Positions 1-6,901 of a DNA stretch of 34,728 bases are shown in pieces (the stretch's first letter is position 1; each line of letters starts with the position of its first letter). Source of the DNA: a virus; IMG/VR virus record IMGVR_UViG_3300048785_000071, positions 1 through 34,728 of that record. One strand, written 5' to 3'. The notes under the pieces were generated by a model. It was not told the origin of the DNA and ran no database searches. It worked only from the letters and a program-made list of their open reading frames with translations. Made by a program: the position numbers and the translations under genes.

Positions 1-123
1 TAGCCAGATATGGCCGCGTTCTAATGCCGTCTTGCCATACTCTAACCTTTTCCCAGAAGCGCATATAGCCTCTCTTTGCTCCTCAGATAAGAAGGTGGTG
101 GCACGGTGCTGAGGAGCAGTCAC
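1..123 (-). CDS. Partial hypothetical protein (N-terminal 41 codons)
   Basis: An open frame enters at a GTG (123-121) and stays open to the left edge of the window, so only the N-terminus is visible. A purine-rich AAGGTGGGA lies just upstream and could serve as ribosome binding site. The visible peptide is hydrophilic and helix-prone (contains LSEEQREAICASGKRLEYG), which looks like real protein. It would be the next gene of the leftward operon. An alternative start in another frame is the ATG at 64-62, which has a good AGAGAGG site and is also open to the edge; only one of the two is likely real. No function can be assigned. Confidence 0.4.
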   Translation of the reverse strand, partial: MTAPQHRATTFLSEEQREAICASGKRLEYGKTALERGHIWL

Positions 124-183
124 CGTCCCACCTTCACAGGCATGGAGTAGACCCAACCTTATGGCGCTGGGCACACCTGTAAC

Positions 184-330
184 TCAGTACAAGGTGACGT
201 GAGCCACCCAGAAAGCATATAGACCCACGACAATCCACGCTGTGCAGATTGCCATTAAGACCACACAGACAACCCAGGGAATGAACGAGAATGAGTAATC
301 CTTGTGGGGCTTCGTTTTGTTATGGTTCAC
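184..330 (-). CDS. 48-aa single-helix membrane protein
   Basis: Starts with GTG at 330-328, with AGAGGA eight bases upstream, and overlaps the 3' end of the preceding gene by 11 bp, so it is probably translationally coupled. The first about 16 residues are polar and basic (MNHNKTKPHKDY). The rest is one long hydrophobic, Trp/Val/Ile-rich stretch (about residues 17-45), consistent with a single transmembrane helix, N-in by the positive-inside rule. Function is unknown; such microproteins are common in phage early operons and may alter the host membrane. Position, RBS and composition support a real gene. Confidence 0.55.
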   Translation of the reverse strand: MNHNKTKPHKDYSFSFIPWVVCVVLMAICTAWIVVGLYAFWVAHVTLY

Positions 331-1024
331 GGGTGCGTCCTCTCGTCAAGTTCGCTATGTACCGATCCATCATTGATCGTTCGGCTTGCTGTGCAATATC
401 CGATACGGATGGCATTGGTACATGCATCGCGGCAATCCGTGCAGCCACGTCGGTAGCAAACATTTGCGGACCTTCCACAGTCAGGGCAGGTGGCTGCATC
501 AGAGCGTCTGCTGCCTGCTGTATCAAGCGAGGGTAATTCCAATCGGGACTGGGCCATCGGGAGCCGCTGCCACCACTGGCGCTACTATGATCACCACCGC
601 TGCCACCGTGACACCAATGAATGAAATCAGCGCCGACCTTACCATTACGCATGAAACGGTCTGCCAATTCACCCACGATGTAATTCCATAACTCTTTTTG
701 GGCGCCAAAATCACACTTGCCCTGGGCACGGGCCATAACATCGGCAACATCATACATTGGGTCATAGGCCTTGGTTTCCACCATTCCACCGGGCATAGCG
801 CTACCAGATAGGGGCGCGCTGCCAGTATTAATAATCCAGCGCGGTAGTCGCCCGTGATTTACACTTACCTCGGATCGCATAACTTCATCACGATTTATTT
901 GGCTCAACTCGTGCCAACATGAACTGCAAGCAAAAGAGGTTCCGCCAATTTGTGGCCTAAAACACGCTACGCACAGTTTATGGCCTTCCTGATCGTAAGG
1001 TACACCGCGGGTAAAGTCTGGCAT
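320..1024 (-). CDS. Zinc-ribbon-bearing hypothetical protein, 234 aa
   Basis: The N-terminus has a four-cysteine pattern, C18-V-A-C21 and C33-S-S-C36, typical of a small zinc ribbon. A middle region (about 60-130) looks folded; a Gly/Ser-rich linker follows (about 138-155), then a mixed C-terminal part. It sits in the leftward operon and its stop codon overlaps the GTG start of the next microprotein gene. I do not recognise the family. A zinc ribbon suggests nucleic-acid or protein binding, but that is inference. The start ATG (1024-1022) is the first in frame; a few bases separate it from the upstream gene. Confidence 0.75.
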   Translation of the reverse strand: MPDFTRGVPYDQEGHKLCVACFRPQIGGTSFACSSCWHELSQINRDEVMRSEVSVNHGRLPRWIINTGSAPLSGSAMPGGMVETKAYDPMYDVADVMARAQGKCDFGAQKELWNYIVGELADRFMRNGKVGADFIHWCHGGSGGDHSSASGGSGSRWPSPDWNYPRLIQQAADALMQPPALTVEGPQMFATDVAARIAAMHVPMPSVSDIAQQAERSMMDRYIANLTRGRTREP

Positions 1025-1028
1025 GGTT

Positions 1029-1208
1029 TTAATCCTTCTTGGCTAGCTTGCGGAACGGCTCCATAGCCGGCATCTTGGCTCGTATCAAGGCGCTGCACAC
1101 CTTAGGCAGCACGCCACCGTTCTCTAGGAACGGGAACTCGTCGCACTCGCAAGGCACGCCCGACCACGGACAAGCGTTGATATGCGTATAAAGGGGAATG
1201 TCAGTCAT
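1029..1208 (-). CDS. Hypothetical protein, 59 aa
   Basis: The chosen start is ATG at 1208-1206 because GGAGGAAC lies nine bases upstream; a longer in-frame version would begin inside the tRNA gene and lacks a site. The protein has three cysteines in its first half (CPWSGVPCEC), possibly metal-binding, and a basic C-terminus (FRKLAKKD). Its start overlaps the end of the open frame that runs through the tRNA at 1260-1336. No family is recognised. Confidence 0.6.
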   Translation of the reverse strand: MTDIPLYTHINACPWSGVPCECDEFPFLENGGVLPKVCSALIRAKMPAMEPFRKLAKKD

Positions 1209-1398
1209 TGCGACAAGTTCCTCCACAATCCTCACGACATTCATTGCACGGATAGGTATTGGCGCTCCCTGATGGATTTGAACCACCGTTTCCTGCCTGA
1301 GGGGGCCGGCGTCCTGGGCCGCTAGACGAAGGGAGCATGGGTGTAGGTATCCCTAAAATAGAGCGCATGAAGTCTGAGCTTGGCATCTTGTCAACCAT
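1201..1398 (-). CDS. Possible 65-aa ORF running through a tRNA gene
   Basis: An ATG at 1398-1396 in the spacer between the two tRNA genes has a perfect AGGAG six bases upstream. Its frame reads straight through the downstream tRNA (1260-1336) and ends with four cysteines (CNECREDCGGTC), the stop overlapping the ATG of the next gene. The good RBS and coupled stop argue for translation. The tRNA-derived middle (PSSSGPGRRPPQAGN) is the usual product of reading a tRNA-Glu gene as protein and argues for chance. Both could be true if the transcript is either processed or translated. Listed with low confidence. Confidence 0.3.
   Translation of the reverse strand: MVDKMPSSDFMRSILGIPTPMLPSSSGPGRRPPQAGNGGSNPSGSANTYPCNECREDCGGTCRND
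1260..1336 (-). tRNA. tRNA-Glu-like gene (CUC), copy 1, 8-nt anticodon loop
   Basis: The minus strand folds into a cloverleaf: acceptor GCTCCCT paired perfectly with AGGGAGC, discriminator G and an encoded CCA. D arm (GTCT...AGGAC) and T arm (GGTGG, loop TTCAAAT) closely resemble bacterial tRNA-Glu. The anticodon arm is odd: stem CCGGC/GCAGG has one G-A mismatch and encloses an eight-base loop CCCCTCAG. Read from the 3' side the anticodon is CUC (Glu, codon GAG), but base 33 is C rather than the near-universal U and one extra C is present. At 77 nt it is one longer than E. coli tRNA-Glu. Confidence 0.75.
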
Positions 1399-1415
1399 AT
1401 CAAACTCCTGCGAAT

Positions 1416-1492
1416 TGGCGCTGCCGGCTGGATTTGAACCAACGTTTCCTGCCTGAGGGGGCTGGCGTCCTAGGCCGCTAGACGAAGGCAGC
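1416..1492 (-). tRNA. tRNA-Glu-like gene (CUC), copy 2, 8-nt anticodon loop
   Basis: Second copy, about 90% identical to the one at 1260-1336, with the same CCCCTCAG loop and encoded CCA. Two differences are compensatory: acceptor pair 4-69 is G-C here and C-G in copy 1, and T-stem pair 50-64 is U-G here and G-U in copy 1. This covariation shows selection on the folded RNA. Weak points are a U-C mismatch at 7-66 and an A-A mismatch in the anticodon stem. It lies first in transcription order, just after a strong hairpin. Confidence 0.72.
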
Positions 1493-1497
1493 TTGGT

Positions 1498-1520
1498 CAC
1501 CGGGGGATTGTCCCCCGGTG
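1498..1520 (-). other. Perfect 10-bp GC-rich stem-loop upstream of the tRNA pair
   Basis: CACCGGGGGA, loop TTG, then TCCCCCGGTG form a perfect 10-bp hairpin between the gene at 1535-1843 and the first tRNA. No T-run follows on the minus strand, so it is not a classical terminator. A processing or mRNA 3'-end-stabilising element that separates mRNA from tRNA precursor is more likely. Confidence 0.5.
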
Positions 1521-1534
1521 TAGTATGTTATCGC

Positions 1535-1843
1535 CTAGACGCGGTTCTGCGTCAGGTAGTCCACGCCGTTGGTATTCACGATACCGTGGCGGCGCGTAGC
1601 CTTGAGCGCCTTGATGCTCTTACGCATCACATTGCGCTCCTTGGCGGTCAGGTCCGTGCCCTCTTCGCTCTTGCGAATGGCGCGGCGCAGACAATCCACC
1701 ACGTCCTGCACCGGATTGGAACCGGCGCGATAGTTGGTGACAGCCGTTGTCCGATTGCCCGTCGGCGCAGCAGCCGCAGGGGTATCGGCCTTCAACGCAG
1801 CAAGCAACGCTTCCGCTGCCGCGATAACCTTGGCACTAGCCAT
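1535..1843 (-). CDS. Hypothetical protein, 102 aa
   Basis: The start ATG (1843-1841) is fixed by AAAGGAGGC seven bases upstream; the longer in-frame version lacks a site. The N-terminus is a short Ala-rich helix (AAAEALLAALKA), then a Pro/Ala linker, then a charged, likely helical region (about 45-85) rich in Arg, Lys and Glu, with a C-terminal tail (GVDYLTQNRV). This resembles a small basic DNA- or RNA-binding protein, but I do not recognise the family. It is preceded by two palindromes and followed by a strong hairpin, so it may be expressed as its own unit within the leftward transcript. Confidence 0.65.
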   Translation of the reverse strand: MASAKVIAAAEALLAALKADTPAAAAPTGNRTTAVTNYRAGSNPVQDVVDCLRRAIRKSEEGTDLTAKERNVMRKSIKALKATRRHGIVNTNGVDYLTQNRV

Positions 1844-1857
1844 TTGTAGCCTCCTTT

Positions 1858-1898
1858 GCTTGTACAAGCATGGAACGTGTGAACCGGGGTGGTTCACA
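1858..1898. promoter_or_regulatory. Two palindromes in the 5' leader of the 1535-1843 gene
   Basis: GCTTGTACAAGC (1858-1869) is a perfect 12-bp palindrome. TGTGAACC, a five-base loop GGGGT and GGTTCACA (1878-1898) form a perfect 8-bp hairpin. Both sit just upstream of the ribosome binding site in a 100-bp gap between genes. They could be a protein operator, an mRNA structure controlling translation, or a weak transcription stop after the peptidase gene. No clear -10/-35 pair is seen. Confidence 0.4.
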
Positions 1899-1944
1899 AT
1901 GCGCTCCGTACTGCCCCCCGCTACAGGGGCAGGGTCGGAAAGCA

Positions 1945-3366
1945 TTAAGATATATTAGCCACACCAACTGCTTCGATTATTTCGTCGCTTAGTCCAGAGT
2001 AGTCGTAGCCCATTTGCTCCAGTATGTCTGCAACAACGTCTGGGTTACAACGCACCAACTCAACCATCTTCTTAAACACATCGCTTGTCATCGGTTCTTC
2101 GTCATCGTCGTCAACAACGACAGGGGGAGCATCTAGCTTAATACCAGGACGACCGGCAATCTTGCCGCGTAATACATCAGCAAGTTTCTTTCGTTCCTCG
2201 GCATCGTCATGGCTGGCAGCAGCCACAGACCCGTGGTTGATGATAGCAGCATCATCAGCACCCGGCGTTGCACCTGTACCCACTTGCTTGCCAGTGGCGG
2301 TGCCACTGATCAAGACCATAGACCGGCCTGTACCATTATGCTTTGGCGGAGTATAGCCGGCTTCTCCGCCATAGTTAAAACCCCATTCATCGTCGGCATC
2401 GGTAGGATCGAGAACGGCGTAATACTTTTGTCCACCCCGATAGAAATACTCTCTACCGGTGCCATCCGTTTCCTTATACAGCAGCACACGATCTTTGTCA
2501 TAGTTGTAATTCGTGCCGCCGCTATAGACGTAGCTCTTGTATGCCTTCTCACCGGGCTTGCGAATGTCGTCCAGCTTGGACGCATCCAATGTCATAAGCG
2601 CATCACGCAACTTGAAGATGAAATCAATGTCCAGTCGTTCCAGGCGAGTATGGGCGCCGGTGTAACCAACCGACAGATTGGTACATTCACCAATCAGATC
2701 GACGTAGCTCGCCGTATCCGTGTACGAGCCAGTGTCGTCCGATTTGTAACCCATATTCAGCTGCGCGGCCAATGACTTAGAGAACGCTTCGGAACAGCAC
2801 CGGGCACTCTGTTGGTGGGTGATGATGCTGTCCTTGCCCTTGCGATCCAGCGCAATGGCAAACTTGATGCCAGTTAAGTCCTTGGCATAGTTCTTGGCAA
2901 TATGGGATGAACCCTTCCTGCCAATCTCCTCGGCACGATGGAACAGATACAGACCAGGACGCTCGGCCAGTATCATCTGCTGCATGAGCCACACGCCGGC
3001 ACCGTCGTCAGCACCTAAGCAGTTTGCGTCGTCCTTTTCCGCCACGCCAATCTCATTCTTGTCGAACCCGATCCTGAGCATACCCTTGTTGCTATGAACC
3101 GTGTCGGTGTGGCAGGACCACATGAGTGGGCTTTCACCAATTTGCTTCCAGTAGTTGCCAAACCCATCCACCTTCATACCAAGGGGGAAGATAAAGCGAT
3201 TGATAAACCGCTTCTCGGTTCGGCAACCATGCGGGCGCTTGTAGGTGTGCATACCCAGCAGCGTTTCATATGCCGCTCGGCTCTCAAGGCTGCGTTCGAG
3301 CGTTACTCGCCGCAAGTCGTCCGCGGTTTTCTGCTCCTGCTGGTTCATTTGAAATTGTTCGGTCAC
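1945..3366 (-). CDS. Zinc metallopeptidase of the M20/M28/M42 type, 473 aa
   Basis: The N-terminal half carries the metal ligands of a co-catalytic zinc exopeptidase: SCHTDTVH (H86, D88), CLGADDGAG (D120/D121, bridging Asp), FHRAEEIG (E146 catalytic, E147 ligand), an Asp near 173 (ALDRKG) and GAHTRLE (H239). In the family these residues bind two zinc ions and hydrolyse peptide bonds at a free terminus. About 220 residues follow that do not belong to the usual domain: a Tyr/Gly-rich part, then an acidic stretch (VVVDDDDEEP) and an acidic C-terminal helix. The start is GTG with GAGGAGC upstream and overlaps the previous gene by 4 bp (GTGA). The target (host peptide, phage protein or scavenging) cannot be told. 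Confidence 0.78.
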   Translation of the reverse strand: MTEQFQMNQQEQKTADDLRRVTLERSLESRAAYETLLGMHTYKRPHGCRTEKRFINRFIFPLGMKVDGFGNYWKQIGESPLMWSCHTDTVHSNKGMLRIGFDKNEIGVAEKDDANCLGADDGAGVWLMQQMILAERPGLYLFHRAEEIGRKGSSHIAKNYAKDLTGIKFAIALDRKGKDSIITHQQSARCCSEAFSKSLAAQLNMGYKSDDTGSYTDTASYVDLIGECTNLSVGYTGAHTRLERLDIDFIFKLRDALMTLDASKLDDIRKPGEKAYKSYVYSGGTNYNYDKDRVLLYKETDGTGREYFYRGGQKYYAVLDPTDADDEWGFNYGGEAGYTPPKHNGTGRSMVLISGTATGKQVGTGATPGADDAAIINHGSVAAASHDDAEERKKLADVLRGKIAGRPGIKLDAPPVVVDDDDEEPMTSDVFKKMVELVRCNPDVVADILEQMGYDYSGLSDEIIEAVGVANIS

Positions 3367-5006
3367 GGGTGCTCCTCAGGGGTTGAGAGTGAAGCTATTA
3401 GCATATCAATCGCTTCGTCTGCCGCTGCATCTGTTACAGTAGCGGGCGCTTTCCTAGTTCGTTTAGCTGGCTTGGCCGGCTCCGCAGCCCTGGCACACTC
3501 CAAGCAGATCGTCTGGCCCACAGCTTTATTATAAGCCGAATGGGTCTTATGGCACGTGGTACACTCGAAACCAGCGTGCCTAACAGCCTGTTTGCTCCAG
3601 AACGCTCCATCAGCCATGACCACCTTCTGGCTTGGAATATATCGATCGCCGGTATATTGGCAGACGAAAGTATTTGCAAGCGCCCAATTTTGGGAATAAT
3701 ACGTCAATTTTCCCTTATCGTCTATGCGAACTGGCACTCGCGCTTGGTGCGGGTATCGCTTGCCATTACCTGGACAGGTAAATCCGTTTTGTCGGAACGC
3801 ACGGTCAGACCATATAGCGCCATCGGCCAGCACAACCCTGGGCATGCGTTCATTGTCATAATAGCGACGGTCCAGAGCACACATGAACGCACGTTCTTCA
3901 ATACAATCATCGCACCAATGCTGGTAGTCACCTGATGCACCACCGCTATAAACCCGCATAGTTGGGTGTTCTTCCTCGCAACGGGAACATGTACCAGACC
4001 CGTCGTCTTGTGAACCGTCAGGCATATAACGACCGCCAGACAATCCGCTGGTGGCATTGGCAGGATATGTGCCGACCTCTTGTCGCACGATCATTAGGTG
4101 AGTTTTCATATCCTTGATCGCTAGCGCGCCCTGACCACTACGGTCGCCTTGATCAATATAGGGCACGATGAACTGCTTTTTGAATGGCTTACGAAGCAGC
4201 TTGGCGCCAGCAGGTGCCTTGAATGTATAGCCTTGCTGCATCAACATGGTCTTGAGGCGTACCTCGTCACCGTAACACCGTGAATGGGTTTTATGTGCAG
4301 GCCACACCACGGAACGGGCTATAACTTTGGACTTAGGGTTATCGTCATCGGTAAGCAGATACGCAATCTGCAAATCACCAGCGGCATAGGTGCGGCAGGC
4401 GTGATAGTCGTCAGGCCACAAGCCTTTGTTCGGATACCCCCAGCCATTGTCGCGTCGGTAAGCCGCAGACGACATACAGCTAGCCGGACCACGCTCATAG
4501 ACCGACTGTATTTCGTCCTCGGTGGCGGCGAAGAACACCTTTTTGGGTTCATAGCTGCTGGCATATTCCTTCGCCAGCTTAGAGCCGCGCACTCCATATG
4601 TGCTTAAGATTTCGGAGAAGTATTTCTCCAGATACCGGCCAGGCTTGATCCAGGTACGAATGTTGTCCATACCCTTTTCTACGCTTTCGGTATAGGCAAT
4701 CATGCCCGGCTCTTTCTTTGAGATATGCGGGTAGTGCTTTTCATGGATAGCGCGAGCGGATATACACCTCCACCAGTCGTGCGAGGTCCAGGGAAGCGGC
4801 TGATACCTGCCGCTGATAAATTTGTTGCTCTCACGCTCTTGCCAATGCGTGTCTGTGACCCGCTTGACCCGATACTTACGGCCACTGGCAGCCAATTCCT
4901 TGGCCGCTGCTGATGCTTCGGCACCAGTGTCAAAGGCTACAGGAGCTTCATCATGGCTATTCACCACAAACGCACCCGTTTCAACGTCAATTATATGATA
5001 AGCCAT
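3363..5006 (-). CDS. Cysteine-rich protein with duplicated zinc module, 547 aa
   Basis: Residues 1-330 form an unknown folded region. The C-terminal 200 residues have repeated cysteine pairs: CSRC (340-343), CDDC (365-368), single Cys in FTC (411) and FVC (449), CTTC (482-485) and CLEC (501-504). Two stretches are clearly duplicated: RVVLADGAIWSDRAF (390-404) and KVVMADGAFWSKQAV (461-475), each followed by a Cys. This suggests tandem LIM- or treble-clef-like zinc modules. The C-terminal tail is Lys/Ala/Pro-rich, then acidic. A strong GAGGAGC site precedes the ATG. Function is unknown; its 4-bp overlap with the metallopeptidase gene suggests linked roles, which is inference. Confidence 0.75.
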   Translation of the reverse strand: MAYHIIDVETGAFVVNSHDEAPVAFDTGAEASAAAKELAASGRKYRVKRVTDTHWQERESNKFISGRYQPLPWTSHDWWRCISARAIHEKHYPHISKKEPGMIAYTESVEKGMDNIRTWIKPGRYLEKYFSEILSTYGVRGSKLAKEYASSYEPKKVFFAATEDEIQSVYERGPASCMSSAAYRRDNGWGYPNKGLWPDDYHACRTYAAGDLQIAYLLTDDDNPKSKVIARSVVWPAHKTHSRCYGDEVRLKTMLMQQGYTFKAPAGAKLLRKPFKKQFIVPYIDQGDRSGQGALAIKDMKTHLMIVRQEVGTYPANATSGLSGGRYMPDGSQDDGSGTCSRCEEEHPTMRVYSGGASGDYQHWCDDCIEERAFMCALDRRYYDNERMPRVVLADGAIWSDRAFRQNGFTCPGNGKRYPHQARVPVRIDDKGKLTYYSQNWALANTFVCQYTGDRYIPSQKVVMADGAFWSKQAVRHAGFECTTCHKTHSAYNKAVGQTICLECARAAEPAKPAKRTRKAPATVTDAAADEAIDMLIASLSTPEEHP

Positions 5007-5007
5007 T

Positions 5008-5412
5008 TCATGCTCCTCGTTGATCTGGTAGAGTGGTTATGACAATATCGCCCCAGTCCACTTTGCCATATCTGCCTACAGCCGGTGGGACCGTGCGAAC
5101 ATAGATGCTTTCTTCTGGATCGACGTCATGGCCATCTATTGCAACTTTGTCCTTCCAGAACCCATATGCAGCCTCTGGGCTGGTGGCGCGTAAAAACATG
5201 GTGTGGTCGTTGCCATCGTCACCGTTGTGATAGATGTAGTACAGCTTGAGCAACTCGGGTGGCGCTGCACCTTTGGTCATGTTTCTTACATGATCAATGG
5301 CGATCTTGTATTCATCCACAATCCGTTGAGGCTGCATTATGCCAACATCAGGCAACGCGGCGACCATAGCCAATATTTGCTCATACCGTTTCACCTTGTC
5401 AGCGTCAGTCAT
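5008..5412 (-). CDS. Hypothetical protein, 134 aa
   Basis: Acidic, mixed helix/strand protein beginning MTDADKVKRYEQ. The middle is aromatic-rich (KLYYIYHNGDDGNDH) and the C-terminus Gly/Tyr/Val-rich (VDWGDIVITTLPDQ). One base separates its stop from the ATG of the gene downstream, and its start overlaps the end of the upstream gene by 8 bp, so it belongs to the coupled leftward operon. No family is recognised and no catalytic motif is evident. Confidence 0.65.
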   Translation of the reverse strand: MTDADKVKRYEQILAMVAALPDVGIMQPQRIVDEYKIAIDHVRNMTKGAAPPELLKLYYIYHNGDDGNDHTMFLRATSPEAAYGFWKDKVAIDGHDVDPEESIYVRTVPPAVGRYGKVDWGDIVITTLPDQRGA

Positions 5413-5572
5413 TTATGAACTCCAGCAATTTGGCCTTTAACAACTCAAGCCGATTATTATACGCGGTACCCTCTGGGAACGAACCATCGCCGCTCCAATC
5501 CACGCACAACTCCCCTTGGGCTGTGTCAATGGCTTCTCGAAGGTCTGCGATTTCTTGCATCGTGAAGGTCAT
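5405..5572 (-). CDS. Hypothetical protein, 55 aa
   Basis: Small acidic, helical protein (MTFTMQEIADLREAID ... LELLKAKLLEFIND). The ATG at 5572-5570 overlaps the stop of the upstream gene as ATGA, with AGGAAG six bases ahead, and its stop lies inside the start of the downstream gene. The tight coupling on both sides supports reality. Function is unknown. Confidence 0.6.
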   Translation of the reverse strand: MTFTMQEIADLREAIDTAQGELCVDWSGDGSFPEGTAYNNRLELLKAKLLEFIND

Positions 5573-5904
5573 GGCTTCCTCCGGCCTAGTACCGCTTCCA
5601 AATCATCCAGTATGCGGCCGACCTTAGCGCGTGTCTCAGGCGATGCCAAGATCATAGCATCAGCGAAAGCCACTCGCGCTTTCGGTGCCTGTGGGACATA
5701 GGCTGCATTGCGTATCTGCAACCGTTTTTCCTTCTCACCGAATATGAACCGGAACTCGTCCAGCTCGGCATCGCTAAGGGCGCTGAATTTCTCCAGGTCA
5801 TGCTCAAGCTGTACCTCTTTGAGCATCTGCTCGGCATGTGCCGTTGTCGGTGGAAGCCGGACTGGCTTGCGCCTGTCCTTGAGCATGATGATTTCTGCTG
5901 TCAT
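5569..5904 (-). CDS. Hypothetical protein, 111 aa
   Basis: I start this gene at ATG 5904-5902, which overlaps the stop of a 25-codon microgene as ATGA; a longer in-frame version would cover that microgene and lacks better support. The protein is strongly helical and charged: residues about 24-65 (AHAEQMLKEVQLEHDLEKF onward) look like a coiled coil or helical hairpin, followed by a basic helix (EKEKRLQIRNA) and a final helix ending GRRKP. It may be an oligomeric adaptor. No family is recognised. Confidence 0.6.
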   Translation of the reverse strand: MTAEIIMLKDRRKPVRLPPTTAHAEQMLKEVQLEHDLEKFSALSDAELDEFRFIFGEKEKRLQIRNAAYVPQAPKARVAFADAMILASPETRAKVGRILDDLEAVLGRRKP

Positions 5905-5978
5905 AGTGGCACCATTGTCCATAGTGAAAACCACACGTCTGCCGTAAATCCAAGGGCAAAATACCATGCCGCTGTCAT
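5901..5978 (-). CDS. 25-aa hydrophobic microprotein
   Basis: A 26-codon frame starts with an ATG overlapping the previous stop (ATGA, with GAGGAC upstream) and ends with a TGA overlapping the next ATG. The peptide (MTAAWYFALGFTADVWFSL followed by WTMVPL) is aromatic and hydrophobic, possibly one membrane helix. The exact overlaps at both ends match the rest of this operon, which is why I list it. An alternative is that it is only a leader that couples translation of the downstream gene. Confidence 0.4.
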   Translation of the reverse strand: MTAAWYFALGFTADVWFSLWTMVPL

Positions 5979-6358
5979 GGCAGTTCGTCCTCGTAAACGT
6001 CCACCAGCGCGATGGAAACAACATCAGAAGTCAACCAACCACGGCTTGAATTGCTGTCAATAGCTTGTATGCTGCTCGTATAGAGCATTGGCACCCTTTG
6101 AAGTGCTGGGTTTATTGCGTAAGTGACACGCCACCGTTTCACCTTCGCGCGGGCATTGATTAAATCAAATGACCTATTTACAGTGGCCGTTCCATAAGCA
6201 CCAGCGCATTCCCCCGTTATAGGATATGACCGAAGCAGCTCACGCACGCCATCGGTTATCAGCACAGCCAGTGGGCCTGATCTGGCCCGGCTATCTGTGC
6301 ATATAACGCGAACCGCGGCGCCAGAGCGAGTGGTGATTGGCCTGGTAAGGTCTAGCAT
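5975..6358 (-). CDS. Hypothetical protein, 127 aa
   Basis: The start is ATG at 6358-6356 with GGAGGGA five bases ahead (MLDLTRPITTRSG); an upstream in-frame ATG four codons earlier lies in the SD itself. The beginning resembles beta-rich phage proteins that open with a short strand, then a Thr/Gly turn and a hydrophobic strand (AAVRVICTD, GPLAVLITDG). No enzyme motif is visible. The start overlaps the stop of the secreted protein gene upstream by 7 bp. Function is unknown. Confidence 0.65.
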   Translation of the reverse strand: MLDLTRPITTRSGAAVRVICTDSRARSGPLAVLITDGVRELLRSYPITGECAGAYGTATVNRSFDLINARAKVKRWRVTYAINPALQRVPMLYTSSIQAIDSNSSRGWLTSDVVSIALVDVYEDELP

Positions 6359-6600
6359 ACGTCCCTCCAATTCCCATGTTCATCAAACTTAGTGCAGCCA
6401 CGCTCCCACGACGGCACACTCGGTGGACCATTCCACTCAATGTGGTCGCCTGTGGGCTGCGAAATGGTGGCACCAGCCCCATTACTCTGTCGAAGCTGGT
6501 GCCTGTGGTCAGTTGCAACGTGGCGGCCCGTTAGTCCGCCTGCATGGCCAAATGGCCCTGTCGCAACCAAAACCACAAATGCTATTGTTAACCGTTTCAT
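6352..6600 (-). CDS. Small exported protein with signal peptide, 82 aa
   Basis: The N-terminus MKRLTIAFVVLVATGPFGHAGG has basic residues, a hydrophobic core and an Ala-X-Ala-like cleavage zone near residue 20 (GHA), a typical Sec signal. The mature part of about 60 residues is polar, His/Trp/Gly-rich and has two cysteines (C69 and the last residue, C82), which may form a disulfide in the periplasm. The ATG overlaps the preceding stop as ATGA. Phage periplasmic proteins may act in superinfection exclusion or lysis control, but nothing specific is visible here. Confidence 0.6.
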   Translation of the reverse strand: MKRLTIAFVVLVATGPFGHAGGLTGRHVATDHRHQLRQSNGAGATISQPTGDHIEWNGPPSVPSWERGCTKFDEHGNWRDVC

Positions 6601-6692
6601 GGCTTCAACCTCGGGCCAAGGAACAGGCCAACTGCGATGGACAGAAAGATTGCTATGCCCACCAGTTCAAACACGAAGAATGCGTTTCTCAT
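6597..6692 (-). CDS. 31-aa single-helix membrane protein
   Basis: Starts at an ATG overlapping the previous stop (TCATGA) with GGGAG upstream and ends in ATGA with the next gene. The peptide MRNAFFVFELVGIAIFLSI followed by AVGLFLGPRLKP is one transmembrane helix flanked by basic residues at both ends. It lies directly before the exported protein gene, so the two may work in the envelope together, which is inference. Function is unknown. Confidence 0.55.
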   Translation of the reverse strand: MRNAFFVFELVGIAIFLSIAVGLFLGPRLKP

Positions 6693-6901
6693 GACAACTC
6701 CCATGAACTTTCTTCGTCACCGTTGCACTCAGTATCGCCTAAACGTATGCCACGGTTTCGGACCAATCTTTCTAACGATACCCGGTGTGTCGTATCCAGC
6801 AGTTTCTCGATGCGCTTTTCAGCAGCATCAACGCTTTTGGCCTCAACAATCAGCTGTGCCGTTTCTACTCCTGAACGGCTAATGCAGACTGACACCTTCA
6901 T
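6689..6901 (-). CDS. Hypothetical protein, 70 aa
   Basis: Small protein (MKVSVCISRSGVETAQLIVE ...) with a beta-strand start and a central amphipathic helix (SVDAAEKRIEKLLD), then a basic strand and acidic tail. The fold may be a small alpha-beta unit. ATG overlaps the upstream stop and its own stop overlaps the next ATG. No family is recognised. Confidence 0.6.
   Translation of the reverse strand: MKVSVCISRSGVETAQLIVEAKSVDAAEKRIEKLLDTTHRVSLERLVRNRGIRLGDTECNGDEESSWELS

Noticed and set aside
1029-1286. Long version of the 59-aa protein starting in the tRNA
   Set aside because: The upstream start lies in the tRNA T-arm and has no ribosome site; the internal ATG has a perfect GGAGG.
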